64,000 bases of DNA from Rhizobium sp. L51/94 (GTDB lineage Bacteria; Pseudomonadota; Alphaproteobacteria; Rhizobiales; Rhizobiaceae). Location of the stretch: the NCBI RefSeq assembly GCF_019355555.1, contig NZ_CP072142.1:806001-870000 (forward strand). The letters run 5' to 3'. Positions 55,794-63,406 of this stretch are shown one piece after another (positions within the stretch are counted from its first letter, which is position 1; each line of letters begins with the position of its first letter). The notes under the pieces are model-generated. The model saw nothing but the letters and a program-made list of their open reading frames with translations. It was not told the DNA's origin and did no database searches. Made by a program: the position numbers and the translations under genes.

Positions 55794-56225
55794 TCAGCCT
55801 TTGCCGATGCGAAGCGGGTTGATTATCTCTATGCCGTAAAAGTCTTTCTCATTGTCGGTCACGACGATGCATCCGTTCGCCTGGGCGGTGGCCGCTATGA
55901 TGGTATCAAGGCCACCGCGTGATCGCCCGATTGCTTTTCCCTCGGCCATCAATCGCGCCCATATGAGAGCTGCCGTTTCGTCAAAGGGTAGGATACGATT
56001 GGCGAAGAGACGCTGCGGCCCCTCATCACCAACAAACCAGCTCTCGAGAGAAGTACGCTTCTTGCCGGCGGGCTTCTCCAAGATGCCTTTGTGGATTTCA
56101 GCCACAGTAAGGGAAGCGATAAAAAGACTATCGTCGGTCTGATCGGCCATCCATGTCATCAAAGCGACCGATGGCTCCGGCTTTGTGATGTTGCTCAGGA
56201 TATTGGTATCGAGAAGGTAGCGCAT
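55794..56225 (-). CDS. vapC: PIN-domain toxin, VapC family (second pair)
   Basis: A 143-residue PIN ribonuclease with Asp in YLLDTNILSNITK, Glu in LTVAEIHKGIL, Asp in RGGLDTIIAATA and the closing VVTDNEKDF. It starts at the base where the antitoxin stop ends (one-base overlap). Confidence 0.9.
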   Translation of the reverse strand: MRYLLDTNILSNITKPEPSVALMTWMADQTDDSLFIASLTVAEIHKGILEKPAGKKRTSLESWFVGDEGPQRLFANRILPFDETAALIWARLMAEGKAIGRSRGGLDTIIAATAQANGCIVVTDNEKDFYGIEIINPLRIGKG

Positions 56226-56524
56226 TAAAGATCGATCTCACGACCTTCTTCACGTTGACGAGAGATTTCAAGGTTAGCGCCGACAAGTGGAGAGCGGCGA
56301 AGCGCTGCGAGAATTCCGCCTTTTTTTGGCGGTTCACCATTGATGGTATCATTTAAAGCCGCACGTAGTTTGACGGACTCCGGGCCATTTTCTGCGAGGC
56401 GGCGCGCTAACATTCTGATGAGGTCACGATCGGCGTCGCGGCCCATGACTTCGAAACGAGCGAGCCCACGGTCACTCAAGCGGGATCTGTAGTTTTGAAT
56501 TGCGCGGGTCTGGGAACTAGACAT
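56225..56524 (-). CDS. Antitoxin partner of the second VapC
   Basis: A 99-residue hydrophilic protein, no clear domain known to me by name. Position, strand and overlap with vapC identify it as the antitoxin. Residues 1-60 are helical and Arg-rich (SSQTRAIQNYRSRLSDRGLA), similar to small VapC-linked antitoxins of proteobacteria. AGGAGG lies before the ATG. Confidence 0.75.
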   Translation of the reverse strand: MSSSQTRAIQNYRSRLSDRGLARFEVMGRDADRDLIRMLARRLAENGPESVKLRAALNDTINGEPPKKGGILAALRRSPLVGANLEISRQREEGREIDL

Positions 56525-56535
56525 TTTGACCTCCT

Positions 56536-56557
56536 AGCTATTCCCGGTAATATAGCT
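56536..56557. promoter_or_regulatory. Operator of the second toxin-antitoxin pair
   Basis: AGCTAT-N10-ATAGCT, a perfect 6-bp inverted repeat just upstream of the antitoxin ribosome site. Confidence 0.5.
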
Positions 56558-56623
56558 GGAAAGACCTCAGCGCACAAGACCAGTACTGGACTTGGCTAAG
56601 ATTTGAAAGCCGGCGAATCTCCC

Positions 56624-56651
56624 GGTCGATGGTTCGATTCCTTTCAAGGCG
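56624..56651 (+). repeat. tRNA-3'-end-like repeat, right copy
   Basis: The partner of 55754-55781, in the same orientation. The two copies bracket the VapC pair (870 bases apart), as attachment sites or repeated insertions at tRNA ends do. The rest of 56558-56893 contains no gene. Confidence 0.45.
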
Positions 56652-56818
56652 TACACACGCGACCTACAGGGCCGCGCCTAACGTATTAGTTTATGTGATA
56701 ACGAACATTATCATATATGAGAGGGTCGGCAATGCGCCGCTAACCGCGCTATAGATTCCGGGGCAAAAATCGGTATTCTGCGGCTGCGCAAAACTCGGTC
56801 GCGAAATTGAAATTTTAA

Positions 56819-56836
56819 TCGGGAGTTCTGCGACAA
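56819..56836 (+). repeat. 18-base repeat, copy 1
   Basis: TCGGGAGTTCTGCGACAA, identical to 57309-57326. Each copy stands 15-60 bases before a plus-strand gene. A related stretch with AACTCGGTCG directly upstream (56792) recurs at 63013. Confidence 0.55.
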
Positions 56837-56893
56837 GGAACACAAGGTAGGTTCACCCGTCTAGCTCCAGCCCCCCAGTTCATCGAGACCGTC

Positions 56894-57268
56894 ATGCACA
56901 AGTTGAGCGTCTCAGACATTCGTCCGTTCATTCCCGCGAAGGATTTCGCTTTGTCCAAACGGTTCTATGCAGCGTTGGGGTGGGAAACCCGCGATGTTGG
57001 GCCGAAACTGGCGCTGGTGACACTTGGTGACAAACAGCATTTCTACATTCAGGATTACTACCTGAAAGATGTCGCAGAGAACACCATGCTCCACATCACG
57101 ATCGATGACGCCCTTGCTTGGCATACGCACGTTACGGCAGTGCTAAACGGCGAAAGCTTCGCGGAAGCACGGGTGCAACCAGCATCAAGGCAAGCCTACG
57201 GTGCGGCCGTGGTCTTCGTTCACGACCCGGCCGGGGTCTTGCTGCATTTGTGCCAGTGGGACGGCTGA
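56894..57268 (+). CDS. VOC-superfamily (glyoxalase/bleomycin resistance-like) protein
   Basis: A 124-residue single-domain protein with DIRPFIPAKDFALSKRFYAALGWE and a closing VFVHDPAGVLLHLCQW. This is the fold of glyoxalase and antibiotic-binding proteins. Specific substrate unknown. The next gene follows after 70 bases that hold the second 18-base repeat. Confidence 0.82.
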   Translation: MHKLSVSDIRPFIPAKDFALSKRFYAALGWETRDVGPKLALVTLGDKQHFYIQDYYLKDVAENTMLHITIDDALAWHTHVTAVLNGESFAEARVQPASRQAYGAAVVFVHDPAGVLLHLCQWDG

Positions 57269-57308
57269 CCTAGTCGCCGCCACGCGCTGCAAACGTTAGC
57301 TATAAAAT

Positions 57309-57326
57309 TCGGGAGTTCTGCGACAA
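57309..57326 (+). repeat. 18-base repeat, copy 2
   Basis: Identical to 56819-56836 and placed directly before the hydrolase start. This suggests the repeat travelled with small gene cassettes or carries a regulatory signal. Confidence 0.55.
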
Positions 57327-57340
57327 AACGAGATTGGTTC

Positions 57341-58165
57341 ATGCGTCTATTCAATATCATTATCGCGACCCTAGGGATTTCCTTTCTTCCAGCAGCGGCC
57401 AACGCTCAATCGTCTCGGCAACAGTTCACCCTGCCAACCTCCAGCGGTGGGGTTCTGGTCGAGAGCTTCGGAGACTGCGCGAACGCAACCTGCCCGGCTG
57501 TTCTGATCTTGAGCGGCAGCAGGGGCTTTGGAGCGCCTGCTTACGACGACATCGGGCAGATGTTCCGGGCGGCGGGCTTGAATGCCTATCTCGTTCATGT
57601 CCTGTCGGCGGCCGACATCGACGCCATCGCCACGGCGGGTAGCGCGCGGGCGCGCATCACCTACTATGCGCAGCGGTTGCCGACTTGGACTTCCGCCGTT
57701 CAAGACGTGGCCGCCCGTCTTGAGGTACAACCGCGCCATGGCGGCAAGGTTGGTGTTCTAGGAATCTCCCTTAGCGCGCAAATCGCATCGGCGGTTTCGG
57801 TAGGGCGAGGCGATATTGATGCTCTGGTGCTGGTCGATGGCAGTTTCCCGAAGGGCTATTCGCAGCCTGTCGGCTCATTGCCGCCCCTGCATTTGATTTG
57901 GGGCAGCGCCGATCAGACTTTCCCCTTGCCGATCGGCCAGGAGCTGCAACGGATGGCGCAGCAGCTTGGTGGACCTGTCGCCCTTGATGTTTACGAGGGC
58001 GGAGCGCACGACTTTTTCTTGAGATCCGGGACCCGGAACGCTCGCGCAGCTCATCGTAGTGCAGCCAATTTTTCTGGCCTCGTATTTGTCGCGACAGCCC
58101 TGAAATCGGTTCCGTCACAGGGTAAGGTTACCGCAGGTGTATTTGCGAAGTGGAGAGCCACATGA
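57341..58165 (+). CDS. Exported alpha/beta hydrolase (dienelactone hydrolase-like)
   Basis: A 274-residue protein with a signal peptide ending AAANA (about residue 22). The catalytic triad is visible: Ser in GISLSAQ, Asp in WGSADQTF and His in GGAHDFF. The family hydrolyses small esters or lactones. Export points to the periplasm. The C-terminal 35 residues are not clearly conserved. Confidence 0.78.
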   Translation: MRLFNIIIATLGISFLPAAANAQSSRQQFTLPTSSGGVLVESFGDCANATCPAVLILSGSRGFGAPAYDDIGQMFRAAGLNAYLVHVLSAADIDAIATAGSARARITYYAQRLPTWTSAVQDVAARLEVQPRHGGKVGVLGISLSAQIASAVSVGRGDIDALVLVDGSFPKGYSQPVGSLPPLHLIWGSADQTFPLPIGQELQRMAQQLGGPVALDVYEGGAHDFFLRSGTRNARAAHRSAANFSGLVFVATALKSVPSQGKVTAGVFAKWRAT

Positions 58166-58219
58166 AGACCGATTGGAACCTAATCCGGGAGATGATGGGC
58201 CGGGGTCTGAGTAGCGCTG

Positions 58220-59212
58220 TTACTCTGACCCCGGCCACTGGTCTCGGGCTGCGCGGCGCAGCGATTGCGGCGGGTGGCCGAATCGGCGGATGAAGGCGCG
58301 GCGCATTCGCTCTGGGTCGGTAAAGCCCACGGCGGTGGCGACCATTTCGACCGGCTCGATGCCCGCCTCTATGCGGGGTTTTGCGGCTTCGACCCGCAGG
58401 CGCTCGATCGCCTTAGCCGGGGTTTCGCCCGTCTGTGCGCGGAACAGGCGGTTGAACTGGCGTAGGCTGAGCGATGCCTGCTTCGCGAGATGTTCGACGT
58501 AAAGCGGGCGATCGAGATGCGACCGAGCATAGGCCAGCACACGCCCGATCCTTTCCGATTCTGAGTCGAGCGCGATCATCTCGGAATGTTGCGATTGGCC
58601 CCCCGAGCGCCGGTGTTCCACCACCAGCTCCCGCGCGACCGCCTTGGACAGCGCGATCCCGTGATCAGCCTGGATTAGCGCAAGCGCGAGGTCGATGCCA
58701 GCGGTGATGCCTGCCGATGTCCAGACGGGGCCGTCCTCGACATGGATGCGGTCTGCCTCGACCCGGATGCGCGGATAGTCACGCTGTAGCCGTGCTGCAT
58801 GGCGCCAGTGTGTTGTGGCGCGCCGGCCATCGAGAAGGCCGGTCGCCGCCAGCAGGAACGCTCCTGTACAGACGCTCGTAATCCGGCGCGCGCGCCGGAC
58901 GAGGCCGCTGATAGCATCGAGCTCGGCAAGGTCGGCCGCCCTTGCGCCGCTGCCGCCGACGACCACGAGTGTATCGAGCCGCACGGCCTCCGCGTCGACC
59001 CGCGTTGTCGAGATATCGATGCTAGCCGTTGTCGCAACCGCGTCACCGGTGCGGGAGAGAACGATCATCTCGTAGAGCTCCGTCGCCGAAGCGGCATTGG
59101 CCATCTGAAACGCCGCGAGTGGACCCGAAAGGTCAAGCAACTGAAAGCGCGGAAAGACGAAGAAGCCGATCACTAATGGCTTGGCGTGAATTGAGGGAAC
59201 TATGTCATTCAT
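58220..59212 (-). CDS. GlxA-type AraC regulator with DJ-1/PfpI domain
   Basis: A 330-residue protein. The N-terminal DJ-1-like domain (about 14-180) has TSVCTGAFLLAATGLLDGRRATTHW. The C-terminal AraC HTH (about 230-320) has VEHLAKQASLSLRQFNRLFRAQTG and AVGFTDPERMRRAFIRRFG. The family regulates amidase and cyanide/nitrile-related genes. It is divergent from the DJ-1 gene 50 bases away, and both show the same VC(T/S)G turn, so the regulator and enzyme are related. Confidence 0.88.
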   Translation of the reverse strand: MNDIVPSIHAKPLVIGFFVFPRFQLLDLSGPLAAFQMANAASATELYEMIVLSRTGDAVATTASIDISTTRVDAEAVRLDTLVVVGGSGARAADLAELDAISGLVRRARRITSVCTGAFLLAATGLLDGRRATTHWRHAARLQRDYPRIRVEADRIHVEDGPVWTSAGITAGIDLALALIQADHGIALSKAVARELVVEHRRSGGQSQHSEMIALDSESERIGRVLAYARSHLDRPLYVEHLAKQASLSLRQFNRLFRAQTGETPAKAIERLRVEAAKPRIEAGIEPVEMVATAVGFTDPERMRRAFIRRFGHPPQSLRRAARDQWPGSE

Positions 59213-59262
59213 GCCCCTAGCTACCCGTGATATCTGTCGAGTGTCAAGGAAAGGAATGACCC

Positions 59263-59961
59263 ATGAACGCTCCCATCACCATCGTGATGCCCATCTATGA
59301 CGGGGTCACGCAGCTCGACTTCACGGGCCCGCATCAGTTATTTTCACGGTTGCCAGGCGCCAAGGTCATAGTGGCATCTGTCGATGCCCAGGCGGTATCG
59401 GCCGATGGTCTGACCTTCTCGGCATTGGCCGACTTGGGTGGCCTAGAAGCATGTGATCTGCTGTGTGTTCCCGGTGGCAACGGTTGCACACAAGCCATCG
59501 CCAACCCACGCTACATGACCGAAATAAAGCGACTGGCGGCAACCGCGCTCTATATCACGTCGGTATGTTCGGGATCATTGATCCTGGGCGCTGCCGGGTT
59601 GCTTATGGGAAGGCGCGCGGCCTGCCACTGGGCGTTCCGCGATATGCTACCGCTATTCGGCGCTATCCCCGACCCTGGTCGCGTGGTGCGCGACGGCACG
59701 ATCATCACGGGCGGCGGGGTCACCGCGGGCATCGATTTCGCGCTTGCCGTCATCGCCGAACTCGCCGGCCAGGAAATGGCAGAAGCTGTGCAACTCGGGC
59801 TCGAATACGCGCCCGAGCCCCCCTTCGGTGTGGCCCCGGGTCGGCCGGAGACGGCTTCCGCAGCCGTACGCGAGATTGTCATCGCACGGATTGCCACCAC
59901 CATGCCGCCGCGCCGAGCCGTCATAGAGCAGGCGGCAAGGGATCTTTCATCCCGAGCCTGA
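59263..59961 (+). CDS. DJ-1/PfpI family protein, isonitrile hydratase-like
   Basis: A 232-residue protein with MPIYDGVTQLDFTGPHQLFSRLPGAKV and the nucleophile turn YITSVCSGSLILGAAGLL (Cys102). GVTAGIDFALAVIAELAG follows. The length and Cys position match isonitrile hydratase (Cys101, InhA), which hydrates isonitriles to N-substituted formamides. The facing GlxA-like gene is the likely regulator. Confidence 0.8.
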   Translation: MNAPITIVMPIYDGVTQLDFTGPHQLFSRLPGAKVIVASVDAQAVSADGLTFSALADLGGLEACDLLCVPGGNGCTQAIANPRYMTEIKRLAATALYITSVCSGSLILGAAGLLMGRRAACHWAFRDMLPLFGAIPDPGRVVRDGTIITGGGVTAGIDFALAVIAELAGQEMAEAVQLGLEYAPEPPFGVAPGRPETASAAVREIVIARIATTMPPRRAVIEQAARDLSSRA

Positions 59962-60436
59962 GGCGAGTGGTACGGAACTGATTGTGCAAGCCGGATTGGG
60001 GATCGATGCTGTTAGAATACAACGTTTTCCTCTTCGATTAGCCATCCCTGGTAATATGTTAAGTCGTTGCCGCCGCCGCAACCGGACTCACGTCTAATCG
60101 GCTGGTTCATGACGTCCGTTGGTCAGCTGACATTTGAAGCCTTTTACAATACGGGCCCGGTCGACACCGGCATGGTCTTTGTCGCCGAACATCGGGATGA
60201 CGATGTCTACGTCTGACGTTTCTACTTGGAATACTTCCCGATCCATCGCGCGTCGCGGTCCTTCCGCGCCAGCTTGGCGGGTTTGTCTTCCAGTCCTCAA
60301 GATGAGTCTCGTCAGGCTTGAGATTGACAAGTAAAAGGCTTCTGCGCACAATTGGTGCTCGGTAGATACAGCCTGCTGCTTGCGCCCCGTAGGGGTACGG
60401 TGAATGTATCGAGCCACTTATGGCTCCCTTTGCCCG
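59962..60436. other. Intergenic stretch, nothing recognised
   Basis: About 475 bases without a supportable gene. Open frames on both strands near 60094-60417 overlap each other and have no ribosome sites or known family. A CCCC-GTA-GGGG hairpin lies at about 60385. Confidence 0.4.
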
Positions 60437-60481
60437 AACGAACGGGTCAGCAACGCAAGCCCCTGACGCTTTCCGTTCGTT
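60437..60481 (+). promoter_or_regulatory. Structured 5' leader of the LON-domain gene
   Basis: AACGAACGG pairs with CCGTTCGTT (9 bp). Inside, GTCAG pairs with CTGAC (5 bp), with a five-base bulge and a 12-base loop. The hairpin ends five bases before the AAAGGA ribosome site (60486-60491). It could be a regulatory leader, an RNA thermometer or simply an mRNA-stabilising element. Confidence 0.5.
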
Positions 60482-60499
60482 TATGCAAAGGATTATCTC

Positions 60500-61234
60500 A
60501 TGCGCGATTTCCGCAATGCCAAAGCTATGGCGAAAACGCTACGTGAAGCACTTCACGCCAAATCTGTCACCTTTAGCAACAGTGAGAGCCAGGAACTCGT
60601 TGCTCGAATTCTTGGCTATCGAGACTGGAACGTATTGGCCGCAAGTATCCAAGCGACCCAGTTGTCTGCGGCTTCGGTGCACCCTAAAACGCCTTTTCCA
60701 GCCGGAGCGGATATTCCCATCGTTCCTATGCGGGACATGGTCCTGTTTCCGCACATGATCTCGCGGATTTTCGTCGCGCGCGACAAAACTCGGCAAGCCG
60801 TGGAGCACGCCCTTAACGGTCATCGGCGCGTCGTCGTTGTCGCCCAGAGGCGTGATGCCGACGATCGTCCCAGCACTCTTGATGCTCTCTATCCGGTGGG
60901 CGTCATTGCAAAGGTGGTCGATCGCCAGACACAGGTGGACGGGGCTCTCAAGGTCACCGTCTGCGGGCTTCAGCGAATAGGCATCGTCCGCCTTACCGAT
61001 GGCGAGTTCCTGGCAGCGGAGGTTGCGCCGATTGAAGAGGAGGGCGGCCAGTCGAAGGAGGCCGCCGCTCTCTCGAATGCGGTTCTTAATGCCTATCAGA
61101 CCTACGCCGATGTCGATTTTTCCGCGCTTCCGCCGGGATCAAAAGCCCGTTTTGGCCTGCCTTCGATCGGCGATCCGGGCCTGTTAGCCGATACAGTCGC
61201 ACCGCTGCTATCGACCGGTATCGAGCAGAAGTAG
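60500..61234 (+). CDS. LON substrate-binding domain protein with glyoxalase-associated N-terminal domain
   Basis: A 244-residue protein. Residues 1-50 (MRDFRNAKAMAKTLREAL, LGYRDWNVLAASI) match a short domain usually found at the N-terminus of glyoxalase-superfamily proteins. Residues about 70-240 are a LON N-terminal domain (IPIVPMRDMVLFPHMISRIFVARDKT, VGVIAKVVDRQTQVDGALKVTVCGLQR). There is no ATPase or protease domain. It may bind unfolded proteins or act as an adaptor; the role is unknown. AAAGGA lies before the ATG. Confidence 0.75.
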   Translation: MRDFRNAKAMAKTLREALHAKSVTFSNSESQELVARILGYRDWNVLAASIQATQLSAASVHPKTPFPAGADIPIVPMRDMVLFPHMISRIFVARDKTRQAVEHALNGHRRVVVVAQRRDADDRPSTLDALYPVGVIAKVVDRQTQVDGALKVTVCGLQRIGIVRLTDGEFLAAEVAPIEEEGGQSKEAAALSNAVLNAYQTYADVDFSALPPGSKARFGLPSIGDPGLLADTVAPLLSTGIEQK

Positions 61235-61397
61235 CAACGCCTGGAAACCAGAAACGTTGTGACCCATCTCGGAAGACTCATAGAGTTGATGAGCGCTGGC
61301 CGCCACAAAGCGGTCGGATAAATACTAAATTTCGGACGCGGCATAATCAGCTATAGAAATCGAGCAACTGTCGGTAATTTTGCGAAATGGAGAGAAC

Positions 61398-61751
61398 ATG
61401 GCCGTATTGCGGATAGTCGCCAATCTTGCTGCTGCTGACCCACAGATTGCGCGCTCGTTTTATGAGCGACTTTTGGGCCTCGATATTGTCATGGATCACG
61501 GCTGGATCCTTACGTTTGCTAGTAAAGGAGACGAACGACCGCAGGTCAGTGTCGCAAGTGAGGGGGGATCGGGAACCTCAGTTCCCGATTTGTCAATTGA
61601 GGTCAACAATGTCGATGAAATCTACGAACGCGCTCAATGCGAGGGCTTTGAGATCGTCTATCAACTGTCGAACGAGCCTTGGGGCGTTCGACGCTTCTAC
61701 GTCCGCGATCCCTTGGGCAAGGTAATAAACATCCTGTCGCACAATGCCTGA
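61398..61751 (+). CDS. VOC-superfamily protein
   Basis: A 117-residue protein from the ATG at 61398 (GGAGAG upstream). RSFYERLLGLDIVMDHGW and the closing FYVRDPLGKVINILSHN are typical single VOC domains (glyoxalase/bleomycin resistance fold). Its 3' end overlaps the converging TetR gene by about 55 bases. Confidence 0.82.
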   Translation: MAVLRIVANLAAADPQIARSFYERLLGLDIVMDHGWILTFASKGDERPQVSVASEGGSGTSVPDLSIEVNNVDEIYERAQCEGFEIVYQLSNEPWGVRRFYVRDPLGKVINILSHNA

Positions 61752-62353
61752 TACTCGCGGATCTGGCCCGGCTCTCCGAGGTATAGGGTGATCAAGCGGA
61801 CCAGCTCTCTATGCATCGCCAGGTCGTCGATGGCACCACGCCGGGCGGCATTATGGATCACCCCATCAATCGCGTCCGAAATCACGCGGGCGGCGACATG
61901 ATCCGCCGGACTGGGCTGGCGCTTCCGGTACGTGGCGATGGCCTGCGCGTAGTAGGCAAGATATTCAATCTCGAATTCGCTGTGCGGGTTTCGATACTCT
62001 TCGGAGCTGGGCGCTTCGTCTAGCAGCACGCTGTGCAGACCCGGATAGGCGCTGTGTGCCGCGACCACGGCCCGAACCAGTTGCGCCGCAAACTCTGCCG
62101 GCGATACCGCGTCCGGGCGGACTCGTCGCATGACCGCCATGCTGTCATCCAGATGGCGGTGGCGGATTGCATCTACCAGGGAGAGCTTGTCGGGAAAATA
62201 CTGATAGAGGGACCCGATGCTGACGCCAGCCAGCTCCGCTACCCTGTTTGTCGTGAACCCGGCCCAGCCTTCATCACTCAGAATGCGAGCGCCGGCCTGA
62301 ACGATCGTTTCGACTGTTGCGCGGGAACGAGCCTGTCGTGGCTGCTTGCGCAT
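61697..62353 (-). CDS. TetR-family transcriptional regulator
   Basis: About 218 residues from the ATG at 62353. The HTH has RATVETIVQAGARILSDEGWAGFTTNRVAELAGVSIGSLYQYFPDKLSL. The ligand domain shares the C-terminal pattern of TetR_C regulators. It is divergent from the DinB-family gene across 100 bases that carry a GTAGACAA repeat, so it probably controls that gene and itself. Confidence 0.85.
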   Translation of the reverse strand: MRKQPRQARSRATVETIVQAGARILSDEGWAGFTTNRVAELAGVSIGSLYQYFPDKLSLVDAIRHRHLDDSMAVMRRVRPDAVSPAEFAAQLVRAVVAAHSAYPGLHSVLLDEAPSSEEYRNPHSEFEIEYLAYYAQAIATYRKRQPSPADHVAARVISDAIDGVIHNAARRGAIDDLAMHRELVRLITLYLGEPGQIREYQALCDRMFITLPKGSRT

Positions 62354-62378
62354 TACGGATTGCCGCTTTGCAATGCGA

Positions 62379-62406
62379 GTAGACAAAAACTACCCCCCGT
62401 AGACAA
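62379..62406. promoter_or_regulatory. Direct repeat between TetR and DinB genes, candidate operator
   Basis: GTAGACAA at 62379-62386 and again at 62399-62406, 20 bases apart (two helical turns). CTAC between them adds short inverted symmetry (GTAG..CTAC..GTAG). It fits a TetR site. Confidence 0.5.
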
Positions 62407-62453
62407 TGTGAAAGACTTGCTCACATTTCTAAACCTCGAAAGGATCCACGGCA

Positions 62454-62975
62454 ATGAGCACCTTGCTCCAAACACTCTATGGCTATCACGCCTGGGCCAA
62501 TGTCGATTTGTTCAACAAGCTGGAAAGCATTGACCCTGAGAAGAATGGGGCGGAGCTGCGAACCGCTCTCGGGCTGATCAGCCATTATTATGTGGTTTCA
62601 CGGATATTCGCCGGCCATCTGCAAGGCGTTCCGCATGGCTTCACGTCGGACAATCTCGAAGAGATGGCGTTGGATGAATTGCGGGCCGCCGTCATGTCCT
62701 CTGACCAATGGTATCTCAACTACCTTGACACGGTCTCTCCCATTACGCTCTCCGAGGCAGTGGCCTTCAGCTTCACCGATGGCGACAAGGGCTATATGAC
62801 GCGCGAGGAAATGCTGGCCCATGTTGCCTTGCATGGAGGCTATCACCGGGGCGAGGTTGGCCGCGTTCTCTGGCAACTTGCCATAACCCCACCCTGGGAC
62901 ACCTTCGCTGTCTATGTTCACCAGGCCGAACCAGCGCGACGGCGACAGAGCAACGGCGCGCTCGTTTCCGCCTAG
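62454..62975 (+). CDS. DinB-family protein
   Basis: A 173-residue four-helix protein with the metal-binding His residues of DinB/YfiT: His13 in GYHAWANVDLF, His44 area in GLISHYYVVSR, and HVALHGGYHRGEV. The family includes thiol transferases (bacillithiol, mycothiol) and damage-inducible proteins; most are uncharacterised. AAAGGA lies upstream. Confidence 0.87.
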   Translation: MSTLLQTLYGYHAWANVDLFNKLESIDPEKNGAELRTALGLISHYYVVSRIFAGHLQGVPHGFTSDNLEEMALDELRAAVMSSDQWYLNYLDTVSPITLSEAVAFSFTDGDKGYMTREEMLAHVALHGGYHRGEVGRVLWQLAITPPWDTFAVYVHQAEPARRRQSNGALVSA

Positions 62976-63406
62976 ATCAAAACGACTGTTCACCAGACGA
63001 AAACCATCGCAGAACTCGGTCGTGAACTTTGACTTTTGCGACAGAAAACCTCCTTTGATTTCATCGGCAACCGATCTGTCGCCAATATTAGAAATCTCCT
63101 GCAGCCAACGATCGGTTCCAGCCGCATAGGGTTTCGGATAGCAAATAGCTACTGGGATTAGGAGTTTGTTGCAAATCCGACGGCTAATACGTGGGCGTAG
63201 GTTCATCTCCATTCGAGGTGAGCAAGGTGCACTCCGACCACGATGTAACGGGCAGAGAAGCCTCTGTTTATCCCTCTCAAGTCCTTTCCGTTTCACGATG
63301 ACGCTAGGAACGACTTTGGACCAAGGATCTGGCGCTGAGTCTTGCTCGGTGCACGCCAGCGGGATCGTAGCGCGCAAAACTATGGACGTGTGTGCCGAGC
63401 CAGAAA
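62976..63406. other. Intergenic stretch with a partial copy of the 56.8-kb repeat
   Basis: About 430 bases with no gene. At 63013-63046 AACTCGGTCGTGAA and TTTTGCGACA recur, as in 56792-56836 but with the middle missing. The rest shows nothing I recognise. Confidence 0.45.

Noticed and set aside
60094..60417. 108-codon minus-strand frame in the gap before the LON-domain gene
   Set aside because: No start signal or known motif, and another frame is open in the same place.
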